Shown here piece after piece: positions 63,627-64,000 of a stretch of DNA of 64,000 nucleotides (the stretch's first letter is position 1; every line of letters starts with the position of its first letter). Under the pieces are notes generated by a model. That model saw only the letters and a list, made by a program, of their open reading frames with translations, did no database searches and was not told where the DNA came from. The DNA is from Rhodobacteraceae bacterium Water-Bin34. GTDB taxonomy: Bacteria; Pseudomonadota; Alphaproteobacteria; Rhodobacterales; Rhodobacteraceae. Both the position numbers and the translations under genes were made by a program. The stretch spans positions 27,773 through 91,772 of the forward strand of contig FZLS01000005.1 of the NCBI GenBank assembly GCA_900197625.1. Direction: 5' to 3'.

Positions 63627-63965
63627 TTAGAAACGGAAGCTTAGACCTACAGTTGTGTCTTTATATTTCCAATCGTCATCAGCCGTGACTGTAACATATG
63701 CTGTTGCAGCATCACCTACGCCATAGGCGGCTTTGACTTCTGATCCAACAAAATCAAAGTCTGTAGCACTCGAGTAAGCGCCTTTTACTTTAGGTGTTAG
63801 CATCACTCCAAGCATATCAACTTCTACACCAGCATCATATGCCCATGCTTCAGTTGTTACATTATATTCGGTTTTGCCGATTACTGCTGGGCGTTCCCAA
63901 CCTTCAGCTGAAGCAGCACCTGCAAAAGTTACAGCCGCAGCGGCCGCTAAGATTACATGTTTCAT
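63627..63965 (-). CDS. Small outer-membrane-like protein with signal peptide
   Basis: 112 residues. Signal peptide MKHVILAAAAAVTFAGAASA, then an amphipathic strand-rich body (WERPAVIGKTEYNVTTEAWAYDAGVEVDM, KVKGAYSSATDFDFVG, ATAYVTVTADDDWKYKDTTVGLSFRF). Ends in the aromatic F-R-F typical of beta-barrel C-termini. Small barrel or porin-like fragment. Ribosome site AAGGA. The gene's promoter lies outside the window. Confidence 0.75.
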   Translation of the reverse strand: MKHVILAAAAAVTFAGAASAEGWERPAVIGKTEYNVTTEAWAYDAGVEVDMLGVMLTPKVKGAYSSATDFDFVGSEVKAAYGVGDAATAYVTVTADDDWKYKDTTVGLSFRF

Positions 63966-64000
63966 ATTTTATTCCTTTTTTGTTAAAAAATGAGGGGCCG

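Noticed and set aside
1..64000. tRNA genes
   Set aside because: I looked in the gaps between genes for cloverleaf-like arms and found none. All gaps are short and hold promoters, terminators or ribosome sites.

Overview
This window is a 64-kb segment of a T4-like myovirus (Straboviridae-type head/tail module) whose host is most likely a marine alphaproteobacterium. The T4 assignment rests on an unbroken plus-strand run in T4 order: terminase large subunit (gp17, C-terminal part), tail sheath gp18, tail tube gp19, portal gp20, a head-core protein, prohead protease gp21, scaffold gp22 and major capsid protein gp23, several preceded by the T4 late-promoter motif TATAAATA. The host guess rests on an ALAS-type 5-aminolevulinate synthase (the C4 route typical of alphaproteobacteria), a DUF1127 protein, and small proteins of alphaproteobacterial flavour. 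It is inference, not proof.

Layout. 1-9836 (+): packaging, tail and head genes, ending in a strong terminator. 9937-63965: every gene lies on the minus strand. Read in the direction of transcription (high to low coordinates), the blocks are: 63965-60157, outer-membrane-like protein, a structural protein, two DUF1127-type small proteins, glycosyltransferases and a sulfotransferase; 60112-54856, a cluster of proteins whose N-termini look like the T4 capsid-targeting sequence, including a nucleotidyltransferase and a P-loop kinase; 54809-50718, structural genes, GH19 endolysin, a gp67-like acidic protein, an overlapping spanin pair and a coiled-coil membrane protein; 50608-42741, primase, DHFR, thymidylate synthase, NrdA, NrdB, 5-aminolevulinate synthase, an IscA-type protein and a DUF454 membrane protein; 42680-36361, a porin-like protein, RmlB, methyltransferase, GT17-sulfotransferase fusion, SleB-type hydrolase, phosphoesterase, ClpP; 36325-31666, small genes, TagD-like cytidylyltransferase, eukaryote-type phosphomannomutase, peroxiredoxin, glutaredoxin; 31593-23275, DNA ligase, SHMT, GIY-YIG protein, kinase, glycosyltransferase, RNase H, HAD phosphatase; 23151-19324, PhoH, PAAR spike tip and a collagen-like fibre; 19215-13493, a PD-(D/E)XK nuclease and an island of about fifteen small unknown genes; 13419-9937, DUF932 protein, an APS-kinase-like/DUF2061/nucleotidyltransferase cassette, and DsbA.

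How it fits together. Two promoter classes are visible. At least 21 near-consensus sigma70 promoters (TTGACA, 17 nt, TATAAT), many with a recurring spacer and an A-tract upstream, drive the minus-strand accessory genes and are probably early. TATAAATA-type elements precede the virion genes and are probably late. Several sit on the stop codon of the upstream gene or inside a terminator. NrdA, NrdB, ThyA, DHFR and SHMT together form a full deoxynucleotide and thymidylate/folate cycle. The APS-kinase-like gene and two sulfotransferase domains suggest sulfation of a glycan or protein. RmlB, phosphomannomutase, TagD and several glycosyltransferases suggest remodelling of surface sugars.

The features I find most worth attention are (1) the capsid-targeted protein cluster at 54.8-60.1 kb, a candidate set of packaged and ejected proteins, (2) the nrdB-hemA(ALAS)-iscA-DUF454 operon, (3) the predicted sulfation set, (4) two phage-encoded outer-membrane-like proteins, and (5) nested promoter/terminator elements. 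No tRNA gene or CRISPR array was seen, and no gene-free stretch exceeds 300 bases.
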